From Larix kaempferi (lineage: Eukaryota; Streptophyta; Pinopsida; Pinales; Pinaceae), in the NCBI GenBank assembly GCA_027924585.1, contig BSBM01002103.1, forward strand, positions 1 through 64,000: a DNA stretch of 64,000 bases, written 5' to 3'. This document shows, piece by piece, positions 44,886 to 56,315 of the stretch (the stretch's first letter is position 1; each line of letters begins with the position of its first letter). A program made the translations under genes and the position numbers. Below the pieces are notes generated by a model. That model did not search any database, was not told the DNA's origin, and saw nothing but the letters and a program-made list of their open reading frames with translations.

Positions 44886-45647
44886 ATGCTGTGGCATCCA
44901 ACGAAACCAGAGATCCAAGATTGGTTTGATAAGAAGGCACAGGAATTCGTAGAAGGAGAAAAGCGAGACCCTAAATAGACAGCAACCAGTTGGCTGTAGA
45001 AATACATTTATTCAGATATCCACGAGATATTCTTCTGGGAATTCCTAGTGTTGCTTCCCGAGTGGCTAGCGCAGTTGCCGTTCCGAAAGAATCACTGCCA
45101 GAAGACTGAACCTGATTGTTGGACCCCAGAGTTGATCCGACAACGGAAGCAAGTTGATAACAAGGTATCGCGGGCTGTTATTTTTTGGGTGGATAGTATC
45201 CTCGAGGGATACGTGACTGAGTTCACAGTAGACACTATCAAGTCATTTAGTGACACGGAGAGCAACTTATTCAAGGGACCGAGAGGAAGGTTCTTGTCGT
45301 TGTTAAAACTGTGGATTAAGATGATTGTCTATGAAAAGGGAATATTGAGGATGTCTTCTGATGAGTAGAAAAATCAGTGTGCGGAGGTTGAGGGTATCGC
45401 ATGAATGCAGATCTAACAGAAAGATGTGGGGTAGATGGGCATAAGCGACGACGAATATCTAATGGAGGCTTACAAAGAGTGTGGTACCTTGAGGAGTGGA
45501 GTGATATTTCGGCATCCTAAGAAGAAGAGGAGGACTGAGAGAGAGTCTCCTAAGAGGATTGGAACAGAGGACTGTGAAATAGGACCACAAGGGAGGAAGC
45601 GACCTTATTGCGAAGGAGACATTGACCAGGCTACCCCAGAAACATAA
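44886..45647 (+). pseudogene. Element C gag N-terminal region
   Basis: From an ATG at 44886 the frame reads MLWHPTKPEIQDWFDKKAQE, then after two TAGs KYIYSDIHEIFFWEFLV, then an open block at 45048-45368 (SRAVIFWVDSILEGYVTEFT) and a basic block 45435-45647 (KKKRRTERESPKR). The segments correspond in order to 41975-43536 of element A. The family of this leader domain is not known to me; it precedes the capsid region. Confidence 0.65.
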
Positions 45648-45794
45648 GAAGGATAGATCGTAAGTTATAACATACCTTCAACCCCACGCATTACTCCAAA
45701 TTTTATTGGAAGAAATACAAACTACTCATGGATTTTCCCTACATGCAGCGGTAAGAGTAGCACTTTAGTAAACAATAGTAGTAGCAATGTTAGG

Positions 45795-47250
45795 ATGGAA
45801 GACGAGGCGAAGATGCCTACCTTTCAAGGGAATGGGATCGAGGATCCCGAACAATATCGGTTCATATGTGAAGCAGGTCTAGGATGAAGCCATTAAAATG
45901 GGATAGATAGCGACGACCCTCAGGGGCCAGGCATTAGATTGGTTCATGAAGTTTACAAGGGTTCCGATAGGAACACCAGCCAAGACGTTGGAACAGGTCA
46001 GAATGACAATGATTGATGAATTTAAAAATCCAAAATCAGAGTCACAATATGTTACTGAGCTTAAGGAGATTAAGCAATTCCCAAATGAGCTTGTGTGGGA
46101 ATTCGATGAGCAATACAAGACGTTGATAGCAAAAGTGAGCTTTCCAATAAATGAGCTTCAACACAAAGAGTGGTTCATCGTAGGACTGGTACCGCATATC
46201 TGTGGACCACTAATGCAGCAAAAAGTAACAACACAGGCTGAAGCATTAGATATTGTGATGAAGATGGAGGCTTCACCAATTGGGGAAGTAGGAATAGGAA
46301 TGAATAGAATCCAGGCACAATTTGCCACTCTAACACTTCAATTGGAGGATATTAAGAAGGGAGAAGAAACCCACGGAGACATATGGTGCACCAGGTGCAA
46401 AGCTGAGGGACACCATAAGGATAATTGCCCAAAATTCCGTGAGTATTTGCAAGCGGGGGCACCAAACCCCCTGTGTCAAGGAGGCATGTTGTGGTGTCCT
46501 ATCTGTCAAACCAAAGGACATCGACCGGAGGAATGTGTATATCTTCAAAAGATGGTGTCAAAGCCAGCAAAATTGTATTGTAAATTTTTTCGATTGGTGG
46601 GCCATGATGAGAAATACTGTAGGGCCTATGACCTACCATAGGACCGGATTGCAGACACATATTTTATAAAAGGAGAGGATCAATTGGCAGTGTAGAAGCA
46701 ACTACAGTACACCTAGCCGCAGCCGCAGTTTCATCAACCACAGCAATATGATCAAGGGAAATACGGGAAACCATGGTATGGGAACCCACGGTATCCACCA
46801 CCACCATATGGCTAGCCGCGGTATGGGAAACCATCATATTAGTAGCCGCAGTATCCTCCATATGGACCACCACGTGGAGGTTTCAAAGGAGGATTCTGCG
46901 GTGGTCGAGGTGCTGAATTTGGACGCAGAGTAGCTGCAGGATGGGGAAGAGGGTCAATAATCTATTATAATTGTGGGCAACAGGGGAATTATCAGAGGGA
47001 TTTCCCAAACCCAGTGCCGTAGTGCAGTTATTACAGTGTTGTGGACCACAACGTGGAGGACTGCCCTTAACTCATCGTGAAATGGCAGACCAAGAATCCA
47101 CCTCAGAACTAGAATCATAACAATCAGAACGCACCATCAGCTGTTCAAATCATATTGACGGAGGTTCGAAAACACAACATGACTATTGGGGTTGTAACAT
47201 GAGGAGGGTTTGTGACGAGCTGACAGGCCACATGCTAACATCCGACCAAT
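45795..47250 (+). pseudogene. Element C gag (capsid and zinc knuckles)
   Basis: Starts MEDEAKMPTFQGNGIEDPEQ (ATG 45795). After a frameshift near 45885 it continues in the open frame 45946-46641. The capsid part contains IDEFKNPKSESQYVTELKEI. The zinc knuckles are CTRCKAEGHHKDNC, CPICQTKGHRPEEC and CKFFRLVGHDEKYC (the third lacks the second Cys). Past the stop at 46639 a Pro/Gln/Tyr/Gly-rich stretch leads to two further degenerate knuckles (YYNCGQQGNYQ, then a DHNVEDC end near 47060). The same five-knuckle layout occurs in element A. Confidence 0.85.
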
Positions 47251-47251
47251 A

Positions 47252-48250
47252 ATGCAAAAGCAAGTAACCCTTGATGCGGAAGCCAAAAGGGACGTTTTCT
47301 TGGAGGCGCAAAAAGTGATGGGAAATAGGCAGCAGTTACCTCTTCAGGAAGAAATCTATGACATGCCACCAACATTCGACTCGACGAAGTCTTGGAGGAA
47401 GGAAAACACTCTAAAAACCTTCTTGGAGAGTTTCCTGGAGCTGGAAAAGGACCCAGACGTGCTGGAGGAAATATCTAGTCTGTTGCATCAACGGGAGGGT
47501 GCACGTCAGGAACAAAAGGTTAAACGCATACACAAAACAAAGACAGGAAGGGAGATGCGAATGTCGGCACAAATCAGAGCATTTGATGCTGACTCCATCA
47601 TTTTGGACCTGGGGTCGGATGTGAATATTCTAACCAAAAAAACATGGGAAACAATGGGGAAACCGCAACTAGTCTGGTCACCAGTACAATTGCAATTGGC
47701 AAATCAAAGTAAGGTCACCCCACTCGGTCAAGTATGTCAACTTCCAGTTGAAATTGAGGGGATTAGGACATATGCCGATTTCGATGTCATAGAAATTGTT
47801 GATAACACCAGTCCCTATCTGGTACCAAGGATAATTTTAGGGGCGAAATTTAGCCCATGGGCTATTTTTCCATGTTTTATTCCAAAAAAAGATTCACCAA
47901 TTTGCATTTTTTGAAGCCCCGTTTCGCCCAATTTTGATGGGGTAAACTTTTTCACTCTAAAAATCGCCAAATTATCATATAAAGTATATAAAATCCTTAG
48001 AAATTGAAATAATTTTAGAAAAATATCGAAAAATATTTTATAGTTGACATTTTAAGAATTGGTAACATTCGCCAAGGTTTATACACTTTTAAATAAGTAT
48101 GGGTCCTTAAAATTATCCCTGTCCGGTACTACTAGGGATAGACTGGGCATTGGACAACCAAGCGATTATAAATTTCAAGAAGCAGACGATTTCATTTGAG
48201 AATCGCGAGATGAGAGTTATAGCACCTCTGGATCCTTTGAAAGGGCAGTG
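47252..48250 (+). pseudogene. Element C protease region
   Basis: The open frame 47252-47914 contains ILDLGSDVNILTKKTWETMG (near 47598-47650), the aspartic-protease active-site region, preceded by a helical segment. A 290-bp inverted-repeat insertion at 47829-48118 breaks the frame. The protease tail (a LLGIDWALDNQAI-like segment) resumes after it. Confidence 0.82.
47829..48118. mobile_element. 290-bp terminal-inverted-repeat insertion in protease
   Basis: The left end GGATAATTTTAGGGGC and the complement of the right end (GGATAATTTTAAGGACC) match over about 14 of 16 positions. Sequence between them is AT-rich with an internal AGCCCATGGGCT palindrome and no coding capacity. Element A's protease continues without this segment at the same place. 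A target-site duplication was not found. Confidence 0.65.
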
Positions 48251-48465
48251 CTATGCTGAACCGGCCAGAGATGATTTTGCGGAAGGATGAGAAAATTTGT
48301 ATAACATATATGAGGATTATATTAATCCCACCGCAGATGGAGAACTGGGATGGCACAGCACCAGTTTGGCATCATCAGATTCAGACAAGGCGCTTGAGAA
48401 TTGGAAGAATCGGTTACACAAAGTGTCATTTAGAAGATGTTCATGGGTAACACAGTCAGTGCGAT

Positions 48466-49255
48466 AGGTAGCCATGAAGGAATGTGCGCTACCTACGTAT
48501 GAGGGATTTCCCAATTTGAGCAAGTTTCTCACTGACTTTGAAGAGAAAGTGGTAGAGCCGCACCGTCTATTGGCCTTGGAGGAAGCCTTGAAGGCTACTC
48601 CTGCGCGCTGGTGGGCAGTGCACAAATCGAATATCACAACTTGGCCACTATGTCGATGCCTCATGGAGGTTTAGTTCGATGAAGCTGCGGGGTATGATAG
48701 AAAGAAATATGATGGTAAAGGAGATCCGAAGGCACATCTGCATTCCTGTATACACCAATGGCGATCCCGAGCGAAGCAGGAGTGGGTACATGCATTCGTA
48801 CACATGTTGGATGAAGTCCCGCGAAATTTTTATGTTGCAGCAGAACTGTGACATGGGACGACCTTTTGGGAATAGCTTACCATTGGCTTCATCCAATCGT
48901 TTTCTTTCTCAAACAAAAATCCCTTCATCCATAGTTCACTGCAGGCGATCCACGAAACTATATTTGAAGCGATACCAGCACTTCAATGGACTGTGACACC
49001 CAAAATGTTGATGGAATGTTATAATGTCATAGGAGAGCCGAAAGATGAGGATGATCCAAGGGCTATCTACATGTCGGAATCAAAAATTAGTCACAGTGTC
49101 AAGGCACCAGAAATACCGTTTGATAAATTTTAGCAACCATTGAAGATTAAGAAGGTGAACATTGGGTCGGAGGCGAACCCAAAGTTCACAAGCATTGGTG
49201 AATACCGGGATGAGTCAACAATTGCAAAGATGACTAATTTGCTACATGATTTTTA
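48466..49255 (+). pseudogene. Element C gag-like segment between PR and RT
   Basis: Open at 48474-48674 (LPTYEGFPNLSKFLTDF, ALKATPARWWAVHKSNITTW), then in a shifted frame YDGKGDPKAHLHSCIHQWRS and VHAFVHMLDEVPRNFYVAAE, ending in a linker KIKKVNIGSEANPKFTSIG before RT. It is homologous to 32104-32999 of element A, so the segment is ancestral to both. The pattern of a Trp-Trp centre and a following amphipathic helix recalls Gag capsid domains. Function not known. Confidence 0.65.
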
Positions 49256-49259
49256 GGAT

Positions 49260-50081
49260 ATGTTTCCAACGAAATTCTCAGAGATGAAAGGAATTTCTGG
49301 AGACTTGGGAGAAATGAGGATTCCCCTGAAACCCGATGCGAATCCAGTCAAGCAACGGCCATATCGATTGAATCCAATATACAAGGAACGGGTGCAAGCT
49401 GAGATCAAAAGAATGCTTGAAGCTAGAATTATGGAACCTGTGGAAGAATCAGAGTGGATGAGCCCAATGGTGGTCCAGGATAAGAAAACTGGCGAGGTGC
49501 GGATATGCGTCGATTTACAGAAGCTGAATGATGCCTTCCTACACAATCTGTTCCTGACACCATTCACGGATGAGGTGCTCGAAGGAGTAGGAGGTCAAGA
49601 GATATATTCATTCATGGATGGGTTCTACGGCTATCACCAGATCAAGATTGCGAAAGAAGACAGGCATAAGACCACCTTTGTCACAAAGTGGGGATGCTTT
49701 CAATACATAGTGATGTCGTTTGGGTTGAAGAATGCTCCAGTGATTTTTTCAAGATTAGTGGTTGTGGCGTTCAAATATTTCATCAATAAATTTCTTGTCG
49801 TTTATATGGATGACTGGATAGTGTATGGGTTGGTTAAGGATCACGTCGTAAACTTAAGACTAATGCTGGAACGATGTCGACAACACCAAATCTCATTGAA
49901 CTTGAAGAAGTGCATCTTCTGTGCTCCACTCGGAATTTTGTTGGGACACATTGTCTGCGGGGAAGGAATGTTGGTAGACCCGGCAAAGATTTCAATCATC
50001 GTCGACCTTCCACTACCGACAAAGATCAATCAGCTACGAGCAACGCTAGGACATATGGGCTACTACAGGAAATTCTTCTGA
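49260..50081 (+). pseudogene. Element C reverse transcriptase
   Basis: The open frame starts MFPTKFSEMKGISGDLGEM and contains VVQDKKTGEVRICVDL (fingers), FYGYHQIKI, MSFGLKNAPVIFSR and the catalytic VVYMDDWIVYG (YMDD, both Asp present). The thumb region LGHIVCGEGMLVDPAK is followed by LRATLGHMGYYRKFF and a TGA at 50079-50081. It synthesises cDNA from the element RNA. This is the best preserved RT of the window. Confidence 0.93.
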
Positions 50082-50850
50082 GGATATGCAACAATTACGA
50101 CACCGATGGAGAAGCTATTGAAGAAAGATTCCAAGTTTGAGTGGAACGTAGAGTGTCAGAAGAGTCTCGACATATTGAAAGCGAAGATGGTAGTAGCACC
50201 CATACTTGCATTTCTGGATTGGACAAAGGAGTTTCACGTCCACGTTGATGTGTCCTCAATGGCACTAGGTGTCATCTTGGCCCAACCAGGAACATTTGAC
50301 ATCAACCACCCAATCGCCTTCACAAGTAGAAAGCTGTCTACTGCGGAGAAGAATTACACCACAACAGAGAGAGAGGGGATGGCGATGGTTTACGCCTTAC
50401 AAGAATCGGCCATTACCTCTTAGGGGGGCACTTCAAAATGTTTACCGATCATTCTGCGCTGAAATACCTGGTGAACAAGCCTGTGTTTGGGGGGAGATCT
50501 ATCATTGGTTGTTACTATTTCAGGAGTTTGACTTTGAAATAATTGTAAGGCCGTGATGACTAAATGCAAGACTAGATCACCTGTCAAGGATAGAGTCTGG
50601 AGAGGAACCAAGTAGCATTGATGAAGGATTGTAGGATGCTCAATTGTTTAGAGTTGGAATGGTTGACGAGCATTATGAGAAAATCATCCATTTTTTGGAA
50701 ACAGGGGAGGTGCCATCCGGGTTCACTACCAATCAGAAGAAGCAGCTAGTTATTTGGGATGCAAGCTTTTAGCTAATCGTAGGGGAATTGTACAATATGG
50801 GTCCAGATGAAATACTGTGGTGATACGTCCTTTTACATGAGCAGGAGAGG
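50082..50850 (+). pseudogene. Element C RNase H and connector
   Basis: In the RT frame, 50106-50423 reads FHVHVDVSSMALGVILAQPG and FTSRKLSTAEKNYTTTEREG, the RNase H of Ty3/gypsy pol. It breaks by frameshift near 50405. Degraded connector sequence with a YHWLLLFQEFDFEI motif continues to about 50560, and stops follow up to the integrase. Confidence 0.82.
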
Positions 50851-50853
50851 ATT

Positions 50854-51939
50854 ATGTCGGAATCTCATGAAGGGATCGCTGGGGGACATTACGGTGGACG
50901 TGCAACTACTAGGAATATCCTTCAAGTAGGATTGTGGTGGCTAGCCATGCACGGAGATGTTTCGGACTATGCTAAAAGCTGCGATGTCTGTCAACAGACA
51001 GGGAAGCCATCACGCAGGGACAAAATGCCATTGGTACCCCAAGTGACGCTACAGGCTTTCATCAAGTGGGCAGTATATTTTTTGGGACCCATCAACCCAC
51101 CCGTAAAAAGAACAAGGTTGCGCTACATCATTACTGTGATAGACTATTTGACGTGATGGGTGGAAGCTTCACTAGTGAGAGATTGCTCAGCTGTGACTAC
51201 AACACGGTTCCTTTTTGACAATGTGGTCACTAGGTTTGGGTACCCCAAAGTACTGTTAAGTGACCAAGGGACTCATTTTGTTAACCAGACGATTGCAGCA
51301 ATGATGAAAGAGTTTCAGATCCAGCACAAGAAGAGTACCCCCTACCACCCTCAAGCAAATGAGACAATTGAAACGTTTAATAAGATATTGGAGCATGCAC
51401 TCACTAAGATATGTGATGTAAACCATGACGATTGGGATTTGAATATTCCAGTGATACTCTGGGTGTACCGCACCACATGCAAACGATTGACTGGTCAGAC
51501 TCCTTTCAAGCTCATTTACGGCCAGGAAGCAGTTATGTCGATGGAGTATATTGTACTGAGTTTGCGCATTGCAGCAGCTACAGGGATGAGCGACAATGGC
51601 ACAGTGGAGGAATGTTTGGCCCAACTAGTACAGCTCGACGAAGATCGGTTCATCACAAGGTTCCATCAAAAGGTGGAGAAAGACTGCCAGAAGGCTTGGC
51701 ATGACCGCCATATTAAGAAAAAGTACTTCCAGCATGAAGACACAGTGTTATTGTATGACAGTAAGTTTGCGAAACACCCAAGTAAGTTGCAGATGCATTG
51801 GTTAGGACCATACATCATAAATTTTGTCACTGACGGTGGCGTCATGCAGCTACATAGCTTGGATGGAGTCTTGTTGCCTAAGTTGGTCAATGGGAATAGG
51901 CTCAAGCCCTATCGCCATGACCTGGAACAGAGCGGTTGA
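50854..51939 (+). pseudogene. Element C integrase (single nonsense codon)
   Basis: One frame spans the zinc-binding HHCC (GGHYGG...CDVCQQTG), the core ([39 protein letters not shown] with the catalytic Glu) and the C-terminal domain ([25 protein letters not shown]). A single TGA at 51154-51156 interrupts it (LT-stop-WVEAS), probably from CGA. The first catalytic Asp expected near WAxDFLGPI is a Tyr here (WAVYFLG), which would also be damaging. Confidence 0.92.
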
Positions 51940-52770
51940 GCCCCAGAGGGTTCTAAAAAAAAACCAATAATGAAAAAAAGTGGAAGCATGGCCAACCGGG
52001 TCGATCGTCGATGCTTCGCATGATTGGCATGCGGGGATTCAAGTCTGAGTATGAGTGAGCATGATTGTTGCGGATCCGCTTCACCAAAAGGCAATGCAGA
52101 GGTATGATGATAGGACTAGAAAGTTATGTGAACAAAGTTGCAAATGATTTCAGAATCAAGGATCAAGGACACAATAGTTAAGCATAAATACAAGCTTAGG
52201 AGGTGAGCTGGGAAAGGAAGGGTTTATCAGTTAGGAGCAATTCATGTAAGTTGATATTTGAGTGAGGAGTTCGAAGGAAGTTGTGGAAATGATCCATTTC
52301 ATTTCATGCGGCAACACTCCAGGTGCATTGAGGGCCATAATGATGAGTGTGCATGCAGAGCCAGTAAGGGAAGGGGCGCAGACAATTGGGAGGAACAGAG
52401 ATGAGGTCTCAACCGAGATTTCTAAGCACATGGTAGTAGTTAGAAGATTCATGGTTTCGGTGACCACCAGAACACCAGGGGCAGAGGCAATTTCCCACCT
52501 TAGTGGTATTGATGGCATTTTCCCCAGTTTGGAACAATCATGAAGTACGCTAGCAAACGCAGAAGAGGTAGATGATCCAAGTTTCCAGAGATTCAAGGAT
52601 GAGTTCAAGAAGTGAATGACAATGAACCAAAGATCGATGGATGAGTTTGAGAAGTACACAATAGTGAGCTCCAGACGGCAAGAACAGTTTCCGAAGTATA
52701 GCATAGAGAAGGATGAGAAAAAACCAGTAGTGTCCAGCTGAGGTGGCTCGAGGGAAATCCACAAGTTTTT
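51940..52770 (+). other. Element C region between integrase and 3' LTR
   Basis: Short frames only. The longest (52262-52543, plus) has no recognisable domain. No counterpart of the element A extra ORF is seen. Confidence 0.5.
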
Positions 52771-52780
52771 GTTGGGGTCC
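52771..52780 (+). other. Element C polypurine-tract remnant
   Basis: GTTGGGGTCC directly precedes the TGTTGG of the 3' LTR. The usual longer purine run is eroded. Confidence 0.5.
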
Positions 52781-53519
52781 TGTTGGCATGGGATAAGTCC
52801 ACAGGAAGTGCAGAAGCCGACAGGTGCAAAACGTACAATCCGTGAAAGAAGGACCATTCACAGAGTTTGAGGAAGCGCAAGAATAGTTAAATTAGTTAGA
52901 ATTGGTCATGTGGACTATTTTGTAACCGCATAGTATCATATAAATAGAGTAAGATTGTAATCCTAAGGGCATCGATTCAGTTTTGATCAATATTTCTATC
53001 CTTTTGATATGCTTTGTATCCACGACATGGTGTGTTGACTGTTTCTGTGAGGTTCATCCCGCAGGGTTTTAATGAATGCATGAGGATGTTCGATTATGGT
53101 TCTATTTCTGTCTCTGTCTTTATGCGATGATGAATGTGAATGTTTGCAACATGTTAGTATTTTGTGATTTGAATGATTACTGTTGATGAGAATAAGTAGG
53201 TTGAATATGTTGTTGAGAATGCTTACTATCTGTTAATCTGTGAATGATCCAATGTGTGAATGATAAATTGGTAGTATGATGCGAAGGACATAACCTCTAG
53301 TTTCTGAGATAGTGATATATGGGCAAAGCATATCCTCAACTCCACTGCGAAAACTTGGTTCCTGCAGCCCCCTTATCCATCTCGGGTGAGACTGCACTTT
53401 TTTTATAGGTGTTGCTACAAAGGGTTACACCTTTCTGGTTCGGTGTGTAAGGGAGTTTGGAGTGGTGTTTGTTGGCGACAGTGCAAAGTGAACCCCTGTC
53501 GAGAGACGCTACGTCAACA
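52781..53519 (+). repeat. Element C 3' LTR
   Basis: 739 bp, TGTTGGCATGGG to CGTCAACA, matching 44105-44842. TATA-box candidate at 52939-52946. Confidence 0.93.
52939..52946 (+). promoter_or_regulatory. LTR TATA-box (element C, 3' LTR)
   Basis: TATAAATA in the same context as 44263-44270. Confidence 0.55.
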
Positions 53520-53524
53520 ACATT

Positions 53525-53563
53525 CAACATTCATTCACATATGTCAATACTTAACATATTATT
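53525..53563 (-). repeat. Element A 5' LTR, fragment 2
   Basis: 39 bp matching 24840-24880 of the 3' LTR, stranded between element C (with its ACATT duplication at 53520-53524) and element D. Its last five bases TTATT are the left target duplication of element D. Confidence 0.9.
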
Positions 53564-54071
53564 TGTTGGTTGTGGAGCCTAATCTCTAGATTCATAGACA
53601 TTATTATTCAGCCATGTTTGTACCCCAGCTTTATATGATATGTAAAAGGACTCTACACTCACCCCAATGGGGGGTGTGGGGGGGGCGAAGCCTCCCCCCA
53701 CCGGGGTATGGGGGTTGTTTTACGGGCCCACGGTTTTGGGTAACCCATGGTATTTTCCCTTTGTATTTCCCCTTTATAAGAAAGACATTGTAATACGGCT
53801 AGGTTTGATGTATTAGGTTTTATGCATTGTAAAGATCTGTGAGATCAGAAAAGAGACTGTGAGACAGTGAAGAGGAAGTGCAGCAGTTCTGCTGTAAGTT
53901 GTATCCCTTCACTTTGCTGGACAGTATAATAATAAGGACTGGCAACTTCAGTGTGGACGTAGCCCAATTTGGGTGAACCACGATATATCTGTGTCTCTCT
54001 TGTAATGTGTATGTGTGATTATATTTTCATTTCTGTTTATTATTATTGCTCTGTGATCCTATTTTTTAATA
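53564..54071 (+). repeat. Element D 5' LTR
   Basis: 508 bp, starting TGTTGGTTGTGG and ending TTTTTTAATA, so the terminal dinucleotides are TG...TA instead of TG...CA. It contains a G-rich/C-rich stem near 53670-53715 and a TATA-like TTTATAAG at 53773-53780. Confidence 0.9.
53773..53780 (+). promoter_or_regulatory. LTR TATA-like box (element D)
   Basis: TTTATAAG after a C/T-rich stretch, conserved at 58314-58321 of the other LTR. Confidence 0.5.
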
Positions 54072-54073
54072 AT

Positions 54074-54086
54074 TGGTATCAGTTCC
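54074..54086 (+). other. Element D primer-binding site (initiator tRNA-Met)
   Basis: TGGTATCAGTTCC begins two bases after the LTR and matches the canonical TGGTATCAG core. Confidence 0.85.
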
Positions 54087-54146
54087 AAAGGTCTATTTGG
54101 AAGATAAACCCGCAGGAAGCTAGGGTTTCTGGTTCAAGTGGGAGCA

Positions 54147-54950
54147 ATGGTGGAAGAAGGAAAGTTTAAGGTCGAGAAGTTTAATGACCAAAACTTCCAG
54201 TTATGGAAGATGCAAATGGAGGACTATCTGTACCAGAAGGATCTATTCCTGCCGTTGGGAGGAAGAGCAAAGCAGCTAGCAGCCATGAAGGATGAAGAAT
54301 GGGAGGTTCTTGATAGAAAGGCTCTTGGAACAATATGGTTGAGCCTGGCTTCGTCGGTGGCTTTCAATATCTCAAAAGAAATGACAACGAAGGGTTTGAT
54401 GAGCGCACTGGGTAAGCTGTATGAATAACCCTCGGCCTCCAATAAGGTATTTCTAATGAAACGTTTATTTAATATGAAGATGTCTGAAGGTGGATCTGTT
54501 ACTGATAATTTAAATGAGTTTAATACGGTTACAAATCAACTAAGTTCTGTAAGTGTGAACTTTGATGATGAGGTTAGGGCTCTTCTAATCTTGTGTTCAT
54601 TTCCAGAAAGCTGGAATAGCTTGGTCATAGCTGTAAGTAACTTTGTCTCTGGTTACAACACCTTGAAATTTGATGATGTTATTGGTGTTATTCTTAGCAA
54701 GGAAATGCGAAGAAAAAGCACAGGTGAGACATCAGGTAATGCATTGACCATGGAGAGCAGTGGAAGACAAAAGGAGAGAGGAAAGAGCCAAGGTAATCGT
54801 GGCAAGTCTAAAACGGATAGATCCAAGTCCAGACTGGGTAAAATAGAGTGCTAGAACTGTGGAAAGAAAGGACATCTAAAGAAAGACTGCATATCTCTAA
54901 AGAAGAAAGGAGATGTACAGCAGGAAACTACCCAAGAAGCAAATGTAGCA
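54147..54950 (+). pseudogene. Element D gag
   Basis: ATG at 54147 (MVEEGKFKVEKFNDQNFQLW), the N-terminal motif of Tork/Tnt1-like copia Gag. It continues with a capsid (LILCSFPESWNSLV, FDDVIGVILSKEMRRK) and a knuckle NCGKKGHLKKDC. Stops at 54426-54428 and at 54852-54854, the latter directly before the knuckle, where the family has Trp or Tyr. It shares one frame with the downstream protease and integrase. Confidence 0.9.
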
Positions 54951-56315
54951 GGTGATGTGTTACAAGATGCTTTGATTCTTGCATTATATAATACTAGTGA
55001 TTATTGGGTAGTAGATTCAGGGGCTTCATGTCATGCTACACCCCATAGGAAATATTTTCATGATTATGTTCCAGGCGATTTTGGACATGTTTTATTGGGT
55101 GATGATGAGCAATGTAAAATTGTTGGAATGGGTAAGGTATGGATAAAAAATAAGAATGGAAATGATTGGTTGTTGAAAGATGTAAGGCATATTCCTGCTA
55201 CGAAAATAAATCTGATCTCAACTGGGAAGTTGGGAGATGGCGGCTGTTTATCTACATTTGGAGAAAAGTGGTGGAAGATCACTAAAAGATCAATGGTGAT
55301 AGAAAAATGAGATAGGGTAGGTACGTTGTATTTATGTCCTCATAATACTGACCATTCTATCTCTTTAGCTTCCACAGGAACAGATACAGCCTTGTTGCAT
55401 CATAGGCTTGGCCACATGAGTGAGAAGGGGATGCAGATTCTCCACTCAAGGAAGTTGCTACCAGATTTGAAGCAGGTAAGTTTGGAATTCTGTGATAACT
55501 ATGTTTATGGAAAACAGAAGAGAGTCAAATTTCTCAGGGTTGGGAAACAGAAGAAGAATGAAAAGTTAGAGCTTGTGCATACTGATGTATGGGGACCGGA
55601 TCAAGTACAATCTCTTGGTGGATCTCATTATTATGTTACATTTATTGATGATGCAACTAGAAAAACTTGGGTTTATTGCATTAGATAGAAATATGATGTG
55701 TTTGCTACTTTTAAGAAGTGGAAATCTTTGGTTGAGAATGAGACAGGAAAAAGGTTGAAGTGTCTCAGATCTGATAATGGAGGTGAGTACTGCGACAAGG
55801 AGTTTGATAGTTACCGTTCATACCATTGGATTCGTAGAGAGAAGACAGTCCCAGGAACACCACAAGAAAATGATGTGTCTGAAAGGATGAATAGAATGAT
55901 CATGGAGCATGAAAGGTGTATGAGATTGCATGCAGGGTTGCCCTTACAGTTTTGGGCAGATGCTGTAAATACTGTTGTTTATTTAATAAACAAAGGACCT
56001 TCAAGTGCTTTGGATGGTGGTATTCCAGAGGAGGCATGGACAGGTAAAAAGGTAAATTACTCATTTCTGAGAATGTTTGGTTGTGAATCATTTTTCCATA
56101 TTGATAAAGATAATAGAACAAAGCTTGAAGTTAAATCCAAGAAATGTACCTTTATTGGATATGGGGTTGATGAATTTGGTTATTGCTTATGGGATTATGA
56201 AAATAACAAAATCATCAGGAGTAGAGATGTGATATTCAATGAAAAGGTCATGTATAAAGAACAGTTGCAGGGAAAAAAATGGAAAAAAAGAAAACACAGA
56301 GTATGCAGTGCTTGA
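54951..56315 (+). pseudogene. Element D protease and integrase
   Basis: The protease active site is WVVDSGASCHAT (near 55005). The integrase zinc region shows LHHRLGHMSEKG. The usual second pair of Cys is degraded (FCDNYVYGKQK instead of CxxCxxGKQ). The core has HTDVWGPDQVQSLGG, RSDNGGEY and PQENDVSERMNR, so the D, D and E residues are visible. The C-terminal part (FGCESFFHI, SKKCTFIGYG) is present. Stops at 55308-55310 and 55686-55688. Confidence 0.9.

Larger units (their letters stand above)
44105..53519 (+). mobile_element. Element C: Ty3/gypsy LTR retrotransposon
   Basis: 738/739-bp LTRs (44105-44842, 52781-53519) flank a tRNA-Glu-like primer site, gag, protease, a gag-like segment, RT, RNase H and integrase, in Ty3/gypsy order. 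It is inserted in the element A 5' LTR with a GCATT/ACATT target duplication (one mismatch); the uninterrupted LTR reads GCATTCAACATTC at 24835. In the first ~250 bp the LTRs differ at about 20 positions. Stops and frameshifts affect every ORF. Unlike element A it has no large ORF after integrase. Confidence 0.93.

Noticed and set aside
44679-44940. Frames on both strands in the element C LTR
   Set aside because: They lie in or across the LTR and primer site, with no conserved content.
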